Part shown: one piece after another, positions 52,884-63,043 of the stretch | How the letters are laid out: each line of letters begins with the position of its first letter | Numbering within the stretch: position 1 is the first letter of the stretch | Assembly (NCBI RefSeq): GCF_000724605.1 | Contig: NZ_CP008802.1 | Coordinates: 1,426,001 to 1,490,000 of the forward strand | Reading direction: 5' to 3' | Source: Actinotignum schaalii | Lineage (GTDB): Bacteria > Actinomycetota > Actinomycetes > Actinomycetales > Actinomycetaceae | Length of the DNA: 64,000 nucleotides | Made by a program: the position numbers and the translations under genes | Notes under the pieces: model-generated | Database searches by the model: none | Told to the model about the DNA's origin: nothing | Seen by the model: the letters and a program-made list of their open reading frames with translations, nothing else

Positions 52884-53987
52884 TTAGTTAGCTGCCTTCA
52901 CCTCCTCTTCCTCCGCGATCTTCAAGTCGGCCTCGAAACGCAGGAACAGCGTGCAGATGAAGGCAACGAGGAAACCGGCCAAGCAGGAAATAACGAACAG
53001 AACGAAGCCGTTACCGAAGAACACCGGCAGCGTGGCAAGCGACGGAATCGCGAAGCCGCCAGCCTGTGCACCCGAAATACCAGCAATAGCGCCGCCCACG
53101 CCACCGCCAATACACACGGCAATCATGGGAGTCTTCCGCGGAAGATTCACGCCGAACAACGCCGGCTCGGTAATTCCGAACAATGCCGAAATCACCGAAG
53201 AAGCACACACCGTGCGAGTCTTTCCGTTCTTCGAGCGCAGCAACACCGCCAAGGCGGCACCAGCCTGCGCGAAAATCGACGGACCGAACAGAGCCAACAC
53301 CGTATCGTGCCCCAGCGCAGCAACATTATTCATCGACACCAGCATGATGCCCCAGTGCAGACCGAAAATAACCAGGAGCTGGAAACATGCACCCAGAACC
53401 AAACCCGCGGCAGCCGGCGAAAGATCGTATAGGAACTCGTACCCGGCCGCCAGGCCGTTACTAATCAGAGTGCCGATAGGCCCGAAAGCCATCAGCGTAA
53501 CCAGCCCAACCAGAATCACCGAAATGAACGGGGTGAGGAACCCGCGAATCACCTCCGGAAAGATCCTGTCCAGGCCCTTCTCAACAAAGGCCAGCAAGCC
53601 GACCGTCATGAGAATCGTGATGACGCTGGAATGGTAGATCGCGCTAAAGACCGGGATCCCCAGGAAGTACATCGTTGTGCCGGATTCCAGCGTCTGGTTC
53701 AAATCCGGATACAGAAGCACACCCGCGATCACCACAGCCGTATATGGGTTAGCTCCGAACTTCTTAGCCGACGTAAATGCCAACAAGACCGGCAAGAAAT
53801 AGAAAACGGCGTCGCCCATAGCAGCAAGAATCCGGTACGTATCCGAGGCGTCACTCAACCACCCTGCCGCCACACAAATAGCTAAAATACCTTTGAGAAT
53901 CCCCGCGGCAGTCAGCAGATTAATGACGGGCAAGAAAATCGCCGCAACAGCGTCAATGATTTTATCGAAGGTCTTTTTCTCACTCAT
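52884..53987 (-). CDS. PTS glucose/beta-glucoside-type EIIC, stand-alone
   Basis: A 367-residue membrane protein of the PTS EIIC glucose superfamily: AVAAIFLPVINLLTAAGILK, FGANPYTAVVIAG, HSSVITILMTVG, GLHWGIMLVSMNN and the substrate-binding ITEPALFGVNLP. EIIB and EIIA domains, which BglP-type proteins usually carry fused, are absent and are not encoded nearby, so phosphoryl donors must come from elsewhere. Last gene of the - strand operon; it imports a beta-glucoside-like sugar (inference from the GH1 neighbour). Confidence 0.9.
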   Translation of the reverse strand: MSEKKTFDKIIDAVAAIFLPVINLLTAAGILKGILAICVAAGWLSDASDTYRILAAMGDAVFYFLPVLLAFTSAKKFGANPYTAVVIAGVLLYPDLNQTLESGTTMYFLGIPVFSAIYHSSVITILMTVGLLAFVEKGLDRIFPEVIRGFLTPFISVILVGLVTLMAFGPIGTLISNGLAAGYEFLYDLSPAAAGLVLGACFQLLVIFGLHWGIMLVSMNNVAALGHDTVLALFGPSIFAQAGAALAVLLRSKNGKTRTVCASSVISALFGITEPALFGVNLPRKTPMIAVCIGGGVGGAIAGISGAQAGGFAIPSLATLPVFFGNGFVLFVISCLAGFLVAFICTLFLRFEADLKIAEEEEVKAAN

Positions 53988-54014
53988 GGCTGTCCTCCTT
54001 TCGGTAGCCTGTGA

Positions 54015-55133
54015 TTAATCAATCTCGCCCCGTGCCCACCGCACCAGGAATTCCCTCAGCTCATCGAAAGCAGGGCTCCGGCCCGCCCGAACATAGAAGC
54101 CCGAATTAGCTACCCCAAGAAGCAGCGATTCTTCGCTGGTCAGGCCAAGGGAGCGCCCGGTGAGGAACCCGGAGTTGAAATTATCCCCGCCGCCCGTGGT
54201 GAGCGTAGGATCGGCGCAATACGGCCCATCCACAGCCACATCCTCGCGGGCATTGCTAAGAACCGCGCCATCCACCGGATGAATAACAATCTCGCTAATT
54301 CCGACCTTTTCCCGCAGGAACCGCGCAAGCTCGTGAAGATCCGCGAAGTCATCCTTCGCTGCCCCGTAGCGGCTAGCAACCTCGTAGGCTTCCTTCTTAT
54401 TGAGGCCGAGCGTGGTATCGAAAAACTCCTCGTACTTACGGATCGTTGCCATAACGCCGAGGATGTCCTCTGTTGTGCGCTTGGTCGGATCAGAAAGATC
54501 GAAGAACATCATCCGCCGCTCGCGGTTCGTCATCTTGGGAAGAACTTCCTCAGCAATCCCGTCCCAGATACTGCCGACGTTAATCAGCAAGGTCCAATCG
54601 GCGAAAGCTACAAGGTCCGCGCGGTCAAAGACCTCCACCAGGTGCTCAAGCGTCGTCGCCTCAAGAAGATTCTCCCAGCTCACCATCTTGAGCGGCTCCA
54701 GCTGGCTGGAGATCACTTTGCCGTCGGTAAATTCCAGCGCGTCAGAAACCCCAGGATCGGAGAAGGAAATAACCTCCTCGGCCATATTCGCAAAATCCTG
54801 GAAAACGGGATTAACTCCGCCCAGACCCAGCGCGCCCATATACGTCACCCGATTACCCAGGGTCGCCAACGAATTCGCCAGAATCGTGGCCACTCCCCCG
54901 AGTTTGGTAGTAACAGGCACCATCTCAATATTCATGCTTAGTCCGGCGGCATCAATAAATTTTTGCCCGTATGCAGTGAGCGTTTCGACGCGCTGGTACT
55001 CATCCGGCCCGAGCCGTTTATCAACAACATGGGTAATACGGTCAATGAAACCGTCGTATCCAACTGGAATATTGGCATGAGGCGTCTTTGCCTCTAATTT
55101 CTTTGCCAGATCAATGATCGCTTCGTTGCTCAT
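54015..55133 (-). CDS. PfkB-family carbohydrate kinase
   Basis: A 372-residue protein. The ribokinase fold is visible: substrate side LGGVATILANSLATLGNRVT with MGALG, and the C-terminal anion hole/catalytic signature LTTGGGDNFNSGFLTG, where the catalytic Asp is in GGD (family usual GAGD). The N-terminus NIPVGYDGFIDRITHVVDKR is unlike ribokinase or FruK, so the substrate is uncertain. It sits between EIIC and GH1 genes; it probably phosphorylates the aglycone or a released sugar. AAGGTGAG precedes ATG 55133. Confidence 0.85.
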   Translation of the reverse strand: MSNEAIIDLAKKLEAKTPHANIPVGYDGFIDRITHVVDKRLGPDEYQRVETLTAYGQKFIDAAGLSMNIEMVPVTTKLGGVATILANSLATLGNRVTYMGALGLGGVNPVFQDFANMAEEVISFSDPGVSDALEFTDGKVISSQLEPLKMVSWENLLEATTLEHLVEVFDRADLVAFADWTLLINVGSIWDGIAEEVLPKMTNRERRMMFFDLSDPTKRTTEDILGVMATIRKYEEFFDTTLGLNKKEAYEVASRYGAAKDDFADLHELARFLREKVGISEIVIHPVDGAVLSNAREDVAVDGPYCADPTLTTGGGDNFNSGFLTGRSLGLTSEESLLLGVANSGFYVRAGRSPAFDELREFLVRWARGEID

Positions 55134-55151
55134 CATCTCACCTTTCTTGTG

Positions 55152-56633
<1,482 letters not shown>

Positions 56634-57356
56634 CTATTTACCCGCCGGCGGGTTAATACCAAGAACAACCGGTGTGGAGCGATAACCAACGCCAATACGG
56701 TCAATGCCCAGATCAATAAGCTCAAGGAAATGCTCGCGAGTGCGAATGCATCCGGCTCCCTTGACGGCGATCTTGCCCTCAGCGGCCTCGATCATGGTTT
56801 TCACGACTTCAACCGTCGCGCCCTTGTTTTCAGCGCCGGTGAAGAACCCGGTGGAGGTCTTGATAAAGTCTGCGCCGGCGCGGATTGCTGCCTTCGTTCC
56901 CTCAGCAACCTGGTCCAAATTCAGGGAGTCCGTTTCAATAATGACCTTGACCTTGGTATTCCACTTATGGGCCGCGGCGACGACAGGTTCAAGATCCTTG
57001 ACAACATCATCGAGACGGCCGGTGCGCAACCATCCGTAGTTGGCAACAATATCCAGATCCTCAATATCCCACTTCGAGCAGTAGTGCTCGGTGAGCATTT
57101 CCTTTGCCTCGGTTGTGGCGAGCCCGAAGGGGAAGTCTGCCACCACGCACAGGCCGGTATCGGTTCCCTCGACCATGGGAGCCACAATCGGAAGGGATGC
57201 CGGGTTGATGCAGATCGTCTTGCACCCGAAATCGATGCCTTCCTGGGTGTATTTGCGAATATCATCATCGGTGAATTCGGGTTTGAGCACGGACTGATCA
57301 ATGTAGCGTGCCAATTCAGCCTGGGTCATATCTGCGGCTTTGCGTGCGGGAATCAT
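56634..57356 (-). CDS. deoC: Deoxyribose-phosphate aldolase family protein
   Basis: A 240-residue TIM-barrel aldolase: ARYIDQSVLKPEFTDDDI at the start, CINPASLP, VVADFPFGLATTEAK, DLDIVANYGWL (catalytic Asp), VKVIIETDSL, FIKTSTGF (Schiff-base Lys) and VKGAGCIRT (second Lys). This is the full DERA triad. First gene of the operon, so its substrate may be an intermediate of this pathway rather than nucleoside deoxyribose. RBS AAGGAAAA before ATG 57356. The promoter carries a GTACCGTAC motif shared with the regulator's operator. Confidence 0.9.
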   Translation of the reverse strand: MIPARKAADMTQAELARYIDQSVLKPEFTDDDIRKYTQEGIDFGCKTICINPASLPIVAPMVEGTDTGLCVVADFPFGLATTEAKEMLTEHYCSKWDIEDLDIVANYGWLRTGRLDDVVKDLEPVVAAAHKWNTKVKVIIETDSLNLDQVAEGTKAAIRAGADFIKTSTGFFTGAENKGATVEVVKTMIEAAEGKIAVKGAGCIRTREHFLELIDLGIDRIGVGYRSTPVVLGINPPAGK

Positions 57357-57403
57357 TATTTTCCTTTCAGTAGTAACAGGTATTGAACTGCATTGTTCTA
57401 TAC

Positions 57404-57412
57404 GTACCGTAC
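57404..57412. promoter_or_regulatory. GntR half-site GTACCGTAC in deoC promoter
   Basis: The core GTACCGTAC, 48 bp upstream of deoC, is identical to the centre of the palindrome at 57472-57492. It places the whole catabolic operon under the same regulator. Confidence 0.5.
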
Positions 57413-57471
57413 TTTTATGTTTTAAAATAGCCCCGAAAGCATCGCCTGTCTACGAAATTCGCGGTAATGTT

Positions 57472-57492
57472 AGCTTTGTACCGTACAAAGCT
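57472..57492. promoter_or_regulatory. GntR operator (21-bp palindrome)
   Basis: AGCTTTGTAC-C-GTACAAAGCT: perfect 10-bp arms around one base, 9 bp upstream of the regulator's start codon and touching its RBS (AGGAG). Consistent with autorepression. Confidence 0.75.
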
Positions 57493-57501
57493 AGGAGACC
57501 G

Positions 57502-58284
57502 TTGGATACCCTCACTGCCATGGCCAGCCAGCCGCTGAATACCGAGTCCGATCACCCGCTGTACCGGCAATTACAGGAACGGATCGTGCAGCTGATCGCC
57601 ACCGGTTTCCTCACCGAGGGAACCGCGTTGCCGACCGAGCAATCCTTGTGCGAGTCCTTTGGCCTTTCGCGAGCCACGGTACGTAAATGCTTCGAAGGTT
57701 TAGTGAAATCGGGGCGCGTGATCCGCAAACGCGGTAAGGGGACGTTCGTATCCAAGGGCAACGATAGGCCCGGCTTGGATACCGCCCTCAATTTTTCCGC
57801 TGAGATGGCTGGTTTCGGTAAGGCGCCGTCGTCCCACGTGGTGAGTTTCCAGCAAGTGGAAGCACCCGACTGGGTCGGCGAGCTGCTCGAATTACAGGAG
57901 AGCAACGCGGTTTGGCAAATCGAACGCGTGCGCCTGGCCGATGATATTCCGCTGCTCCTCACCACCGCCTATATTCCGGTGGAGCTCTGCCCGGAATTGA
58001 GTGAAGAGGAGCTCGAGCATTCGCTTTATTCTGCAATTGCGCGCCACTCTGGAACGCTTCCGGAACGTGCGGACGAGGTGTATGAGGCGACGACGCTGAA
58101 CGCCATCCAAGCCAAGCAACTTCAGGTACCCGCTGGTTCCCCGGCTTTGAGAATTCTCCGCCATTCCATCGATTCGCAGGGGCGAGTCTTCGAACTTTCT
58201 GTCATTATTGCGCGCGCTGATCGCTATAAGCTCGCGGTGACAACCACGAGCCGAGGCGCTCGCCTGCGGAAAAATATCACGTGA
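57502..58284 (+). CDS. GntR/HutC-family transcriptional regulator (UTRA)
   Basis: A 260-residue protein. The winged helix HPLYRQLQERIVQLIATGFL, TEGTALPTEQSLCESFGLSR, ATVRKCFEGLVKSGRVIRKR and GKGTF is followed by a UTRA effector domain (AVWQIERVRLADDIPLLLTT, AYIPVELCPEL). The effector is probably a phosphorylated sugar made by the divergent operon. The start is TTG 57502, spaced 5 nt from AGGAG; ATG 57520 is an alternative. Confidence 0.92.
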   Translation: MDTLTAMASQPLNTESDHPLYRQLQERIVQLIATGFLTEGTALPTEQSLCESFGLSRATVRKCFEGLVKSGRVIRKRGKGTFVSKGNDRPGLDTALNFSAEMAGFGKAPSSHVVSFQQVEAPDWVGELLELQESNAVWQIERVRLADDIPLLLTTAYIPVELCPELSEEELEHSLYSAIARHSGTLPERADEVYEATTLNAIQAKQLQVPAGSPALRILRHSIDSQGRVFELSVIIARADRYKLAVTTTSRGARLRKNIT

Positions 58285-58360
58285 GAACACCGCGGATTAT
58301 TGTCGCGACAGCAACGGAACTTAACATAACCAAGAGCCCTATCACCCTGCGGAGAATAAA

Positions 58361-58388
58361 GAGGGGCGACGCTTGCGCGCCGCCCCTC
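58361..58388 (+). terminator. Terminator after GntR gene
   Basis: Eight-bp arms GAGGGGCG (58361-58368) and CGCCCCTC (58381-58388), extendable with inner GC pairs. The rest of the 379-bp gap from 58285 to 58663 contains no supported gene; an AT-rich stretch about 58470-58520 is the probable promoter of the next operon. Confidence 0.6.
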
Positions 58389-58663
58389 AACGGCCGGATC
58401 AAACAACCCGCTCACCTCAGGTTGAGTGATACACATGCCGTGGTGTGCACGCCAATATGGCGACACAGGTCCGTTAATGTAACAACGAGTGAGTACTTGT
58501 ATAAGTCTAAACGCATGCGCAACAATGCTTGCGGTTTTTGAGACACCCTCAGCCGTGCCATTACTCACATTCAACGGCAATTCAACGAAATCCAGCCATT
58601 CCTACCCGCCCGCGTTACCCGTAAACTTGATAGTCAGAACCGCACACCGGAGGTGACTAAGCA

Positions 58664-58924
58664 ATGCTGCTTCCCACTAAAGGAATAACTCCTGACCAAG
58701 CCTTACTCACCGTCGGAGCTCGCATCATCGAACTTTTAGATTCACCCGCAACTGTTTCCGCGCTCTGGGAGAAATTGTCGAAGGACTCGAAGAATGCGGA
58801 ACCCCAGCGCGGTACCAACATCAGCTTCTCTTGGTTTTCCCTTGCGTTGTCCATGCTTTTTGCCATCAACGCGCTCTCCTGGAACGAATCGGGAAAGTTG
58901 GTGATACACCGTGTTCCTGCATAA
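58664..58924 (+). CDS. ABC-three component system middle component
   Basis: An 86-residue protein: LPTKGITPDQALLTVGARII, ELLDSPATVSALWEKLSKDS, then FSWFSLALSMLFAINALSWN and ESGKLVIHRV. This fits the small winged-helix-like middle component (type MC6) that links DUF2326 ATPases to effectors in ABC-3C systems. GGAGGTGA gives a strong RBS. The GTG of the ATPase gene overlaps its end by 14 bp. Confidence 0.75.
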   Translation: MLLPTKGITPDQALLTVGARIIELLDSPATVSALWEKLSKDSKNAEPQRGTNISFSWFSLALSMLFAINALSWNESGKLVIHRVPA

Positions 58925-60671
58925 CCTGGGCTCTTCAGACGAACGATTCAAGCAACTAAACTTTCATGGTGGCTTGAATATTGTGCTCGCGGATAAGACA
59001 GCTGAATCCACCTCGGGTGATAGCCGAAACGGTGCGGGGAAAACAAGCTTTATCCGAATACTGCGCTATCTCCTCGGAGGCACTCTGGATCAGAGTCTCA
59101 AGATTCCGCAGCTATCCCAGCACTCCTTCTGGGCGAACCTCGGATTGGATAGCGCCACAAAAACAACCCGTATTGAAAGGCCGGTATCACCGCAAACAAA
59201 AGTCTTCATTGACGGATCCTCCATCGCTGTTGCCGAGTGGAGGCGTGAGCTCGCGAAGCTATGCAGCCTTCCTACGGATGCCAAATATCCAACGGTGGGC
59301 CAGCTCTTCGGGCAGTTAGCTCGGGATTACTTCGCCGACCCCCTCAAAACATACCGCGTGGAATCTGATTGGGAATCCGGAATCCGTATCGGCTTCTTTC
59401 TGGGCTTTTCACCCGAACTGCTCGGCAAAGCCAGTGCCATAGTGGCTTTGGAAAAGAATCGGCGTGCCCTTCAAAAGGCCATGTCCGATGGTGCCTTCGA
59501 AAACATAAATCTCAGCGAATCAGAACTCCGCGCTGATCTAGCGCAGGCGCGCGAAAAGCGCTCTCGGCTGGAATCTCATCTCTCAGTCTTCCGGGTAGAT
59601 GAGCAGTATGCTGACCACCAGCAAGAAGCCAACCGGCTTTCGCATGCAATCAGGGATCTCAACGACGAAGGGCTCTCCCTTGAGCATCGAAAGCGGGATA
59701 TCGAACTCACGATAGCGGAAGAACATCCTCCTGTTGCCGAAGCTGTACGACTGAAACAGCTCGAAAAGATGTATGCCGAAATCGGTATTACCCTGCCGGA
59801 GGCCACGACCCGCCGTTTCAGTGACGTCGTTGCTTTCCACGCTTCCGTGATCCGCAACAGGAAGTTGTACCTGGAGTCAGAGCTGCGAGGCGTGAATCGG
59901 CGTCTCGAAGAAATAAACTCTGAGCGCCACACCCTCGACCAGGAACGTGCACGTGTCATGAAACTCTTGCAGGATTCTATGGCACTAGAAACATTCCGGC
60001 ATGCCCAGCACGAACTCACCGAGGTGGATAGCCTTGTCTCCAACCTGGAACAAAAGTTGGAGTTCGTGCAGTCTGTGACCAAAACGAAGCTCCATATACG
60101 CGCTATGGAAGCCGAGGCGGAAGCCGAGGCGGAAGCCGAGGCGGAAGCCGAGGCGGAAGCCGAGGCGGAAGCCGAGGCGGAAGCCGGCCTGAGAACCGAA
60201 ATCGAGGATCTCGGGCCTCGCCTCGAAGCAGCCTTGGTTCTTTTCCAGAAGCTCGGCGAAGAAATCTACACTGACCGAAAGGTATCCCTCCTCATTGAGG
60301 TAACAAACAAAGGCACCCTGAGAGTTATCCCGAAGATTGACGGTGATGCCTCAGCGGGAATCCAAGGGGTCAAAACCTTCCTGCTTGATATGGTCTGCGT
60401 GGTTACGGCGATCCCACTCGGGCGCGCCCCGCGAATCTTGGTGCACGATAGTCAGCTATTTGATTCCATGGATGATCGCCAGGTTGCTTCCTGCCTCAAT
60501 ATCGGCGCGCGGCTGGCGGATAAAATAGGATTCCAATATATCGTGACGCTCAATTCCGACCGGCTCACCGCTGCCGAAAACGAGGGATTTGAGCGCCGCA
60601 ACTACGCCATTGACCCGATCCTGACGGACGCCGGGGAAACGGGCGGGCTCTTCGGGTTCCGTTTCGACTAA
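58911..60671 (+). CDS. DUF2326 ABC-3C ATPase
   Basis: A 586-residue SMC-like protein. Walker A GDSRNGAGKTS (37-47), long coiled coil (~180-430), and a C-terminal DUF2326 lobe: FLLDMVCVVTAIPLGRAPRI, HDSQLFDSMDDRQVASCL and FQYIVTLNSDRL. In ABC-3C systems this ATPase works with a middle component and an effector-bearing third protein; no such third gene is encoded here. The coiled coil contains an (EA)n stretch at residues 401-424 encoded by a perfect 12-bp repeat. GTG start 58911. Confidence 0.85.
   Translation: MFLHNLGSSDERFKQLNFHGGLNIVLADKTAESTSGDSRNGAGKTSFIRILRYLLGGTLDQSLKIPQLSQHSFWANLGLDSATKTTRIERPVSPQTKVFIDGSSIAVAEWRRELAKLCSLPTDAKYPTVGQLFGQLARDYFADPLKTYRVESDWESGIRIGFFLGFSPELLGKASAIVALEKNRRALQKAMSDGAFENINLSESELRADLAQAREKRSRLESHLSVFRVDEQYADHQQEANRLSHAIRDLNDEGLSLEHRKRDIELTIAEEHPPVAEAVRLKQLEKMYAEIGITLPEATTRRFSDVVAFHASVIRNRKLYLESELRGVNRRLEEINSERHTLDQERARVMKLLQDSMALETFRHAQHELTEVDSLVSNLEQKLEFVQSVTKTKLHIRAMEAEAEAEAEAEAEAEAEAEAEAEAEAGLRTEIEDLGPRLEAALVLFQKLGEEIYTDRKVSLLIEVTNKGTLRVIPKIDGDASAGIQGVKTFLLDMVCVVTAIPLGRAPRILVHDSQLFDSMDDRQVASCLNIGARLADKIGFQYIVTLNSDRLTAAENEGFERRNYAIDPILTDAGETGGLFGFRFD
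60111..60182 (+). repeat. Six perfect 12-bp tandem repeats (GCCGAGGCGGAA)
   Basis: Unit GCCGAGGCGGAA repeated six times without a mismatch, each encoding A-E-A-E. Gain or loss of units keeps the frame and changes the coiled coil by four residues, about one helical turn. Confidence 0.95.
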
Positions 60672-60747
60672 AGTGCCGTTCTCCTATTAGGGAGGCGCCC
60701 GCTGAAACTCAATTCCCGCACCCGCCGCTCTCACCCGGCCCTCGCGC

Positions 60748-61446
60748 TCACGCCCCTTCGCCCTCGCGTTCGCGCTGCTGCGGCGCTCGCAAATCCAGGA
60801 AATGTGGGCCGCGCGCATCCAGCTCCTCCATATAGGCCGCACCCCATTGCATCCACGGGTCCTTGGAGAGATGGTCATTGGTGAAACGCAGATCGTCGGA
60901 AACTTCGGTGGCGCAAAAATCTGGAATTTTCAGGTCCACCACCGGCGCGCGCCGCTCCACTTCCGCGATAATGAGCCCCGCGTTTTGCCCGCCAAAAGCA
61001 TCGAATTCCCAGCCGTCCTCATCGATCCACAGCGAAAATCTATTCTTGAGAACCAAATCCACCGAGCGCCGCAGAATCTGCACGGCCACATCGGTATCAA
61101 TTTCCATTTCCTTCTCGTAGCGTTCCGCACTGACGACCGGCGATTTCACCGCCACCGAGGCGCTTGCCGGGCATCCCGCCCCCAGCATCCGCGCGAGCGC
61201 ACGCCGTTCGTAACCACCGCGGAAGTCGGCGGCGTCGTCGAACTCATCAAAAGGTACGAAAGCATCGGGGAAACGTACCCGCACCCGCACCGCGTAACCG
61301 TCCTGCGCGAAGGTGTAAGCCTGGATGATGACCTGGGTGGAGGCGTGCTCGGCGACGTCGTCGGGGAGTTCGCGCACCAGGAATTTGCGTTCGAATTCGA
61401 AATCGGCGTCCGCGTCGACGCCAGGGCCGTGGCCGGGTTCCATCAT
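60748..61446 (-). CDS. CYTH-domain protein
   Basis: A 232-residue protein. FEFERKFLV near residue 15 is the E-x-E-x-K entry strand of CYTH triphosphate tunnel enzymes. Later segments EKEMEIDTDVAVQIL, KNRFSLWIDEDGWEFDAFGG and LIIAEVERRAP (E-x-E near the end) supply the metal-binding acidic residues. Expected: inorganic triphosphatase or related phosphotransfer. ATG 61446 after GGAAG is chosen because the region before it overlaps the ilvA promoter. Divergent from ilvA. Confidence 0.8.
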   Translation of the reverse strand: MMEPGHGPGVDADADFEFERKFLVRELPDDVAEHASTQVIIQAYTFAQDGYAVRVRVRFPDAFVPFDEFDDAADFRGGYERRALARMLGAGCPASASVAVKSPVVSAERYEKEMEIDTDVAVQILRRSVDLVLKNRFSLWIDEDGWEFDAFGGQNAGLIIAEVERRAPVVDLKIPDFCATEVSDDLRFTNDHLSKDPWMQWGAAYMEELDARGPHFLDLRAPQQREREGEGA

Positions 61447-61522
61447 GCTTCCATCGTAGACGCGCGCACCCACGTGGTGAAACAGCCACGCCATCGCGCC
61501 CGCATCCCGGCACAATAGGAGG

Positions 61523-62848
61523 ATGACTGAATTACCTTCACCTGAGCTCATCGCCGCAGCCGCCCGCACCCTCGCGGGCACGGTGCGCCGCACCCCGCTG
61601 CAGCTATCCGAGCGCCTCAGCGCCGCCCTCGGCCGGCCCGTTTACCTCAAACGCGAGGATACGCAGGTCGGGCGCAGCTATAAAGTCCGCGGGGCATACA
61701 ACGCGATTCACGCGCTCGGGGAGAAGGAACGCGCCGCCGGGGTGGTGTGCGCATCGGCCGGTAATCACGCCCAGGGCGTGGCTTACGCCTGCAATCACCT
61801 GCGGATTCACGGCAAGATTTTCCTGCCCGCCACCACGCCGCGCCAGAAACGCGAACGGATTCGCGATATCGGGGGCGCGTGGGTGGAACAAATTATTGGC
61901 GGGCCTACGTTCGACGCCGCAGCCGGCGCCGCCCTGGCGTACGCCTCTGAGCACGGTGCGACCTTCGTGCATCCTTTCGACGCCGCCCCGATTATCGCCG
62001 GGCAGGGCACCGTGATCGCCGAAGCTTTCGAGCAGTGCGTGGAGCAAAGCGGGCTCGAGCCCGAGGCGGTGCTGGTGCCGGTGGGCGGCGGCGGGCTGCT
62101 GGCCGGCACCGCGATCTGGGTGAAAAATACGCATCCGCACACCCGGGTGATCGGGGTGGAGCCCACCGGCGCCGCGTCTATGCAGGCCGCGCTGGCCGCG
62201 GGCGGGCCGGTCACGCTGGACTCCGTCGATAATTTCGCGGACGGCACCGCGGTGGCGCGCGTGGGGGACCTCACCTACGCCGCGGCGCGCGACCTGGTGG
62301 ACGGCTTCGTCACCGTGCCCGAAGGCGCGCTGTGTACCGAAATGCTTGAGCTTTACCAGGTGGATGGGATTATTGCCGAACCGTCCGGCGCGCTCGCCCC
62401 GGCCGCGGTGGGGCGCCTGAACACCCTGGTCGAAACCCGTGTTAGTGGGAACGACGACGCCGCTCTCTCTGGCAGCAGCGCCACTCCCGCCACCACGCCG
62501 CGCCCGCTCATCGCGGTAATTTCCGGTGGGAATAATGACGTCTCCCGCTACGCCGATATTTTGGAACGCTCCATGGTCTACGAGGGGCTGCGCCACTACT
62601 TCCTCGTGACCTTCGCCCAGAAACCCGGGGCGCTCAAGGAATTCCTCGACCGCGTGCTCGTGGCCGACGAAGACATCGTCTACTTCGAATACACGAAGAA
62701 AACCAACCGCGAAACCGGCCCGGCGCTGGTGGGCATCGATATTCAACACCCGGAAAACCTGGCTGACCTGTTGGATCGCATGGACCGCTCCGGGATTGAT
62801 ATTCACAAGGTCGAACCCGGCTCCCCCGAATTCCGCTTCTTTATCTAG
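61523..62848 (+). CDS. ilvA: Threonine ammonia-lyase
   Basis: A 441-residue PLP enzyme making 2-oxobutanoate from threonine for isoleucine synthesis. PLP lysine K54 in GRSYKVRGAYNAI, SAGNHAQGVAYAC (substrate loop), glycine loop VGGGGLLAG, and ISGGNNDVSRY. The C-terminal ACT-like part (YFLVTFAQKPGALKEFLDRV) is the short regulatory form. An inserted Ala/Ser/Thr segment (about 307-328, with GNDDAALSGSSA) between the PLP domain and the SGGN strand is unusual and contains the recurrent DNA motif ACGACGACGC. Confidence 0.93.
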   Translation: MTELPSPELIAAAARTLAGTVRRTPLQLSERLSAALGRPVYLKREDTQVGRSYKVRGAYNAIHALGEKERAAGVVCASAGNHAQGVAYACNHLRIHGKIFLPATTPRQKRERIRDIGGAWVEQIIGGPTFDAAAGAALAYASEHGATFVHPFDAAPIIAGQGTVIAEAFEQCVEQSGLEPEAVLVPVGGGGLLAGTAIWVKNTHPHTRVIGVEPTGAASMQAALAAGGPVTLDSVDNFADGTAVARVGDLTYAAARDLVDGFVTVPEGALCTEMLELYQVDGIIAEPSGALAPAAVGRLNTLVETRVSGNDDAALSGSSATPATTPRPLIAVISGGNNDVSRYADILERSMVYEGLRHYFLVTFAQKPGALKEFLDRVLVADEDIVYFEYTKKTNRETGPALVGIDIQHPENLADLLDRMDRSGIDIHKVEPGSPEFRFFI

Positions 62849-63043
62849 GGCGTGGCGCGTGGCCGGTGCCGATTCCGCGAGCGGTTTCTGTGCCGGCGCC
62901 GTGGCCACCGCGCCCGCGCCGTGGCCGGCCCGCCCGCGCTGCCAGATGGCGCGCGGGCCGGCGCTGCGTCGTCGTACTTAAAAGCCGCGCGCAAGAAGCG
63001 GGTACAATACCGGCCAGACGCCACCCTCCGCGAAAGGACCCCC

